A stretch of 64,000 nt of DNA from Microbulbifer sp. ALW1 (GTDB taxonomy: Bacteria; Pseudomonadota; Gammaproteobacteria; Pseudomonadales; Cellvibrionaceae), in contig NZ_CP047569.1 of NCBI RefSeq assembly GCF_009903625.1, forward strand, positions 702,001-766,000. The letters run 5' to 3'. Within the stretch, counting starts at the first letter, position 1. Every line of letters begins with the position of its first letter. The notes under the pieces were generated by a model, which searched no databases, was not told the DNA's origin, and saw only the letters and a list, made by a program, of their open reading frames with translations. Below, piece by piece: positions 60,996 through 64,000 of this stretch. The position numbers and the translations under genes were made by a program.

Positions 60996-61871
60996 TTACT
61001 CGATGTTTTGCACCTGTTCGCGCATCTGTTCGATCAGTACCTTCAATTCCACCGCCGCCTGAGTGGTATCGGTCACTACCGATTTTGAAGACAGGGTATT
61101 TGCCTCACGATTGAATTCCTGCATCAGGAAATCCAGTCGGCGGCCGATGGCGCCGCCATTTTTCAGCACGCGGCGTGCTTCGTTGACGTGCGCGTCGAGG
61201 CGGTCGAGCTCTTCGTCGACGTCTGCCTTCTGGGCCAGCACCGCAATTTCCTGTTCGATGCGATCCTTGTCGACTTCTTCAAGCAATTCGGCCAGTCGTG
61301 TGCGCAGCTTTTCACGCTGGTTTTCCAGTATCTGCGGCAATAGCGCGCGCACCTGACCGACCTGTTCGCTGATGCCCTTGATGCGGGCCTCGATAAAGCC
61401 GGCGAGCTCGGCGCCTTCGCGCTCACGGTTATCCACTACCTGCTGCAGTGCCTGCTTAAAACCATCGAGGATGGCGTTGGCCTGCTCATCGGCGTCGGTT
61501 TCCGGCTCGGCGATGACGCCCGGCCACTTCAAAATCTCCAGCGGATTCAACGCCAGACTGTCACTGGCGGGTGCCACCAGGCTGGCAGCCTTGACCAGCT
61601 GTTCGGCGAGGGCCTGATTGACTTCGATGGCAGCGGTTTGGCCGCTCACCGGCTTCAGGGTGAGGGTCATTTCCAGTTTGCCGCGGTTTAGCGTCTGGCG
61701 CAGTTGTTCGCGCAGCTTGGGCTCCTGCGCGCGGGCGGCTTCCGGCAGGCGGAAGTGGGGTTCCAGGTAGCGGTGGTTGACCGAGCGCATCTCCCAGATG
61801 GCAGTGCCGGTGGAGTAATTGACTTCTGCGCGTCCGAAGGCGGTCATGCTGCGCACTTTGTTGTTGGCCAT
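60996..61871 (-). CDS. yicC: YicC-family endoribonuclease
   Basis: A 291-residue protein (E. coli YicC 287). It starts VRSMTAFGRAEVNYSTGTAIWEMRSVNHRYLE and has the C-terminal DUF1732 block VDEELDRLDAHVNEARRVLKNGGAIGRRLDFLMQEFNREANTLSSKS. YicC is a metal-dependent RNA-cleaving protein in E. coli, reported to promote small-RNA turnover. It is divergent from rph, the arrangement found in E. coli (yicC-rph). Confidence 0.95.
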   Translation of the reverse strand: MANNKVRSMTAFGRAEVNYSTGTAIWEMRSVNHRYLEPHFRLPEAARAQEPKLREQLRQTLNRGKLEMTLTLKPVSGQTAAIEVNQALAEQLVKAASLVAPASDSLALNPLEILKWPGVIAEPETDADEQANAILDGFKQALQQVVDNREREGAELAGFIEARIKGISEQVGQVRALLPQILENQREKLRTRLAELLEEVDKDRIEQEIAVLAQKADVDEELDRLDAHVNEARRVLKNGGAIGRRLDFLMQEFNREANTLSSKSVVTDTTQAAVELKVLIEQMREQVQNIE

Positions 61872-62009
61872 ACTGCCGTGCTCCAGAAAGGCTGCTTGCT
61901 AGAAAAAGAGCGGCAAAGCATAGCACAGGGTGATTGTGGTCTTAGATGGCTATAATGCCGGGCCTTGAATCTTGTGAATCACTCAGCGAATCAACTATTG
62001 AGGTGCAAT

Positions 62010-62729
62010 ATGCAGCGACCAAGCGGCCGCAAGCCAGAGCAACTGCGCGACGTGCGCATCACCCGCCACTACACCCGCCACGCCGAGGGATCGGTGCTGG
62101 TGGAATTTGGCGATACAAAAGTGCTCTGCAATGCGTCGGTTGCAGCCGAAGTGCCGCGCTTTCTGCGCGGCCAGGGCAGTGGCTGGATCACCGCCGAGTA
62201 CGGCATGCTGCCCCGCTCCACCGGCTCGCGCATGGGGCGTGAAGCGGCGCGCGGCAAACAGGGTGGCCGCACCGTGGAAATCCAGCGCCTGATCGGCCGC
62301 TCCCTGCGTGCGGCGGTGGATCTCAAACTCCTCGGTGAGCACCAGATCACCCTCGATTGCGATGTTATCCAGGCCGACGGCGGTACCCGTACCGCCTCGA
62401 TCACCGGCGCCTGTGTGGCTCTGGTAGATGCCATTCGTTATTTGCAGCGCGAGAAAATGATCGCCACCGATCCACTGAAAAATATGGTGGCGGCGATTTC
62501 CGTGGGTATTTATGAGGGAGAGGCGTTGCTGGACCTGGATTACCCGGAAGACAGTAATGCCGATACCGATATGAACCTGGTGATGGCCGAGGATGGCGGC
62601 ATGATCGAGGTGCAGGGTACCGCGGAAGGTGCGCCGTTCACCGAACAGCAGTTTGCGGAAATGCTGGCCCTGGGCAAGGCCGGGATCAGGGAACTGATCG
62701 AGTTGCAGAAAAAGGCGCTGGCGGAATAA
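62010..62729 (+). CDS. rph: Ribonuclease PH
   Basis: A 239-residue phosphorolytic 3'-5' exoribonuclease trimming tRNA 3' ends. The start at 62010 ([40 protein letters not shown]) matches E. coli RNase PH (238); an in-frame extension upstream is dropped. Active-site pieces [21 protein letters not shown] and [15 protein letters not shown] and the C-terminal phosphate site [18 protein letters not shown] are intact. Confidence 0.97.
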   Translation: MQRPSGRKPEQLRDVRITRHYTRHAEGSVLVEFGDTKVLCNASVAAEVPRFLRGQGSGWITAEYGMLPRSTGSRMGREAARGKQGGRTVEIQRLIGRSLRAAVDLKLLGEHQITLDCDVIQADGGTRTASITGACVALVDAIRYLQREKMIATDPLKNMVAAISVGIYEGEALLDLDYPEDSNADTDMNLVMAEDGGMIEVQGTAEGAPFTEQQFAEMLALGKAGIRELIELQKKALAE

Positions 62730-62900
62730 TCCCCGCGCCGCTTCCTGCAACGCTAGTCCTGCAACACTATTCCTGCGGTCTTAACCTGCAACCATCCGTT
62801 CTGAAAAACCGGCAGCTATTGCCACCGCTAGTGGCAGGGTGCGGCCGGTTTTGTCATAGGCTTCTCTCTAGGTTTGATAACAAGGATAGTGAGAGAGCCG

Positions 62901-64000
62901 ATGAACAACCGTTACCTGGCTTCCATCCTTGCAGTGCTGCTGACCAGTTCGGCACACGTATTTGCACAGGATTCCGTTCAAGAAGCCCCAGCAAAAACCC
63001 AACACAAACACTACGAAGAGCCCCCGGGGGGCGATAAACCCTCCCCCGCTGGCAACATAGCCCCCCGCCTGCAAAACCTCGGCAAACACACCTTCCCGGT
63101 CTCCTGCGCCTCCGAGCAGGGGCAGAAATACATCGATCAGGCGATCAACCTGACTTATGCGTTCAATCACGCGGAAGCCGGTCGTTCCTTCCGCGAGGCA
63201 GCGAGACTGGATCCGGACTGTGCCATGGCTTATTGGGGCCAGGCGTTGGTGCTGGGACCCAACATCAATGCCCCCATGGACCAGGAGGCCGAGCCGAAGG
63301 CGTGGGAGCTGGTGCTCAAGGCGCAGTCGTTGGCGACTAGCGTGAATAAGCGGGAACGGGCATTGATCGAGGCGCTGACAAACCGCTATACCGGCGACCC
63401 CACGAATCGCCGCGAGGCCGACGAGAAATACGCGGCCGCCATGGCCAAGGTGGCGGCGGAGTACCCGGACGACCTCGATATTGCGACCTTATATGCCGAA
63501 TCGATGATGGACCTGCGGCCCTGGAACTACTGGATGCGCGACGGCACACCCTATGCGGGTACCGAAGATATCGTCGCACTGCTCGAGGGGGTGATGGCGA
63601 AAAACCCGCAACATCCGGGCGCGCTACACCTGTATATCCATTTGATCGAACCCACCAACAACCCGCAGCGGGCGGAAAAGGCGGCGGATACCCTGCAAAA
63701 CCTGATGCCGGGTGCCGGGCACATCGTGCATATGCCGGCCCATATTTATCAGCGGGTGGGTCGCTATGCCGACTCGGTAAAAGCCAATGAGCGCGCGATC
63801 CTTGCGGATGAAGATTACATCACCCAGTGCCGCGCCCAGGGGCTCTACCCGATGGCCTACTATCCGCACAATATTCACTTTTTGTGGTTTGCGAATACCG
63901 CCATGGGGAACAGTGCCAAGGCCATAGACGCGGCCAACAAAACTGCATCCAAGATCTCTGATGACACCTTGGAAGCCATGCCGTTGTTGGCTGGCTTCCG
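62901..64000 (+). CDS. Secreted TPR-like protein (3' end outside window)
   Basis: The frame from ATG 62901 stays open to the window end, giving at least 366 residues. A signal peptide (MNNRYLASILAVLLTSSAHVFA) precedes a helical-repeat region: QAINLTYAFNHAEAGRSFREAARLDPDCAMAYWGQALVLG and later NPQHPGALHLYIHLIEPTNNPQRAEKAADTLQNLMPGAGHIVHMPAHIYQRVGRYADSVKANERAI. Such proteins, with conserved HxxHMPAHIY, are common TPR-like exported proteins of unknown role. Histidines in that motif suggest metal binding, by inference only. Confidence 0.8.
   Translation, partial: MNNRYLASILAVLLTSSAHVFAQDSVQEAPAKTQHKHYEEPPGGDKPSPAGNIAPRLQNLGKHTFPVSCASEQGQKYIDQAINLTYAFNHAEAGRSFREAARLDPDCAMAYWGQALVLGPNINAPMDQEAEPKAWELVLKAQSLATSVNKRERALIEALTNRYTGDPTNRREADEKYAAAMAKVAAEYPDDLDIATLYAESMMDLRPWNYWMRDGTPYAGTEDIVALLEGVMAKNPQHPGALHLYIHLIEPTNNPQRAEKAADTLQNLMPGAGHIVHMPAHIYQRVGRYADSVKANERAILADEDYITQCRAQGLYPMAYYPHNIHFLWFANTAMGNSAKAIDAANKTASKISDDTLEAMPLLAGF

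Overview
This window looks like a chromosomal segment of a GC-rich marine gammaproteobacterium, most like the Cellvibrionales (Microbulbifer-type). That assignment is an inference from gene content: gmk-rpoZ-spoT-recG core genes, ubiCA next to phoBR, HexR, a yqjFG-type pair, and TRAP and Cus transport. No rRNA or tRNA gene was seen. Most of the window is ordinary, tightly packed chromosome. The accessory content is modest: sulfotransferases, a copper/silver efflux cluster, a subtilase, and a frameshifted transglycosylase.

Layout. 1-4 kb: end of a Gfo/Idh/MocA oxidoreductase, a DoxX/glutathionyl-hydroquinone reductase pair, two divergent sulfotransferase-like genes and a beta-class GST. 4-8 kb: a Bcr/CflA drug exporter, a DUF4153 membrane protein and HexR. 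8.5-13 kb: uvrD with a LexA-like box, a lone TRAP binding protein, a small membrane protein and a YciA-like thioesterase. 13-20 kb: a copper/silver cluster (small CopL-like protein, CusC, CusB fused to a CusF-like domain and a His/Met repeat tail, CusA). 20-22 kb: TRAP permeases without a binding protein. 22-28 kb: pstS-pstC-pstA-pstB-phoU behind a Pho box. 28-34 kb: a porin-like protein, an M48 protease, DUF4265, YaaA, a DUF938 methyltransferase, a small membrane protein and a TraF-like outer-membrane protein. 34.6-38.5 kb: phoR, phoB (with its own Pho box), ubiA and ubiC. 38.6-42 kb: a dicarboxylate symporter and two tandem paralogous secreted proteins of unknown function. 42-51 kb: recG-oxyR, a GlsB-like protein, an SDR, ridA, spoT, rpoZ and gmk. 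51-64 kb: a sterol-desaturase-like protein, an alcohol dehydrogenase, a subtilase with two PPC domains, an MFS transporter, the broken MltF-like gene, a glycosyltransferase, yicC, rph and the start of a TPR-like protein.

The most unusual signal lies between the genes. Six intergenic elements of about 125 bp share termini (a GCGAAGG-type end and a CCGCCACC-type end). Each has a long outer stem whose sequence differs between copies while base pairing is kept, enclosing two small hairpins. There are two core types, A (three copies) and B (three copies). On one strand most of the small hairpins display a GGA-containing loop, and the type B hairpins match the published CsrA/RsmA recognition consensus (CANGGANG; two copies contain GTACAGGGATGT). 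This raises the testable idea that they are structured repeats able to bind CsrA when transcribed in the right orientation. One B copy sits between phoB and phoR, and two B copies sit tail-to-tail between the convergent cusA and dctM genes.

Regulatory links inside the window: PhoB/PhoR should control pstSCAB-phoU and phoB itself through the Pho boxes. OxyR is encoded together with yaaA, whose E. coli homologue is in the OxyR regulon. uvrD appears SOS-controlled.
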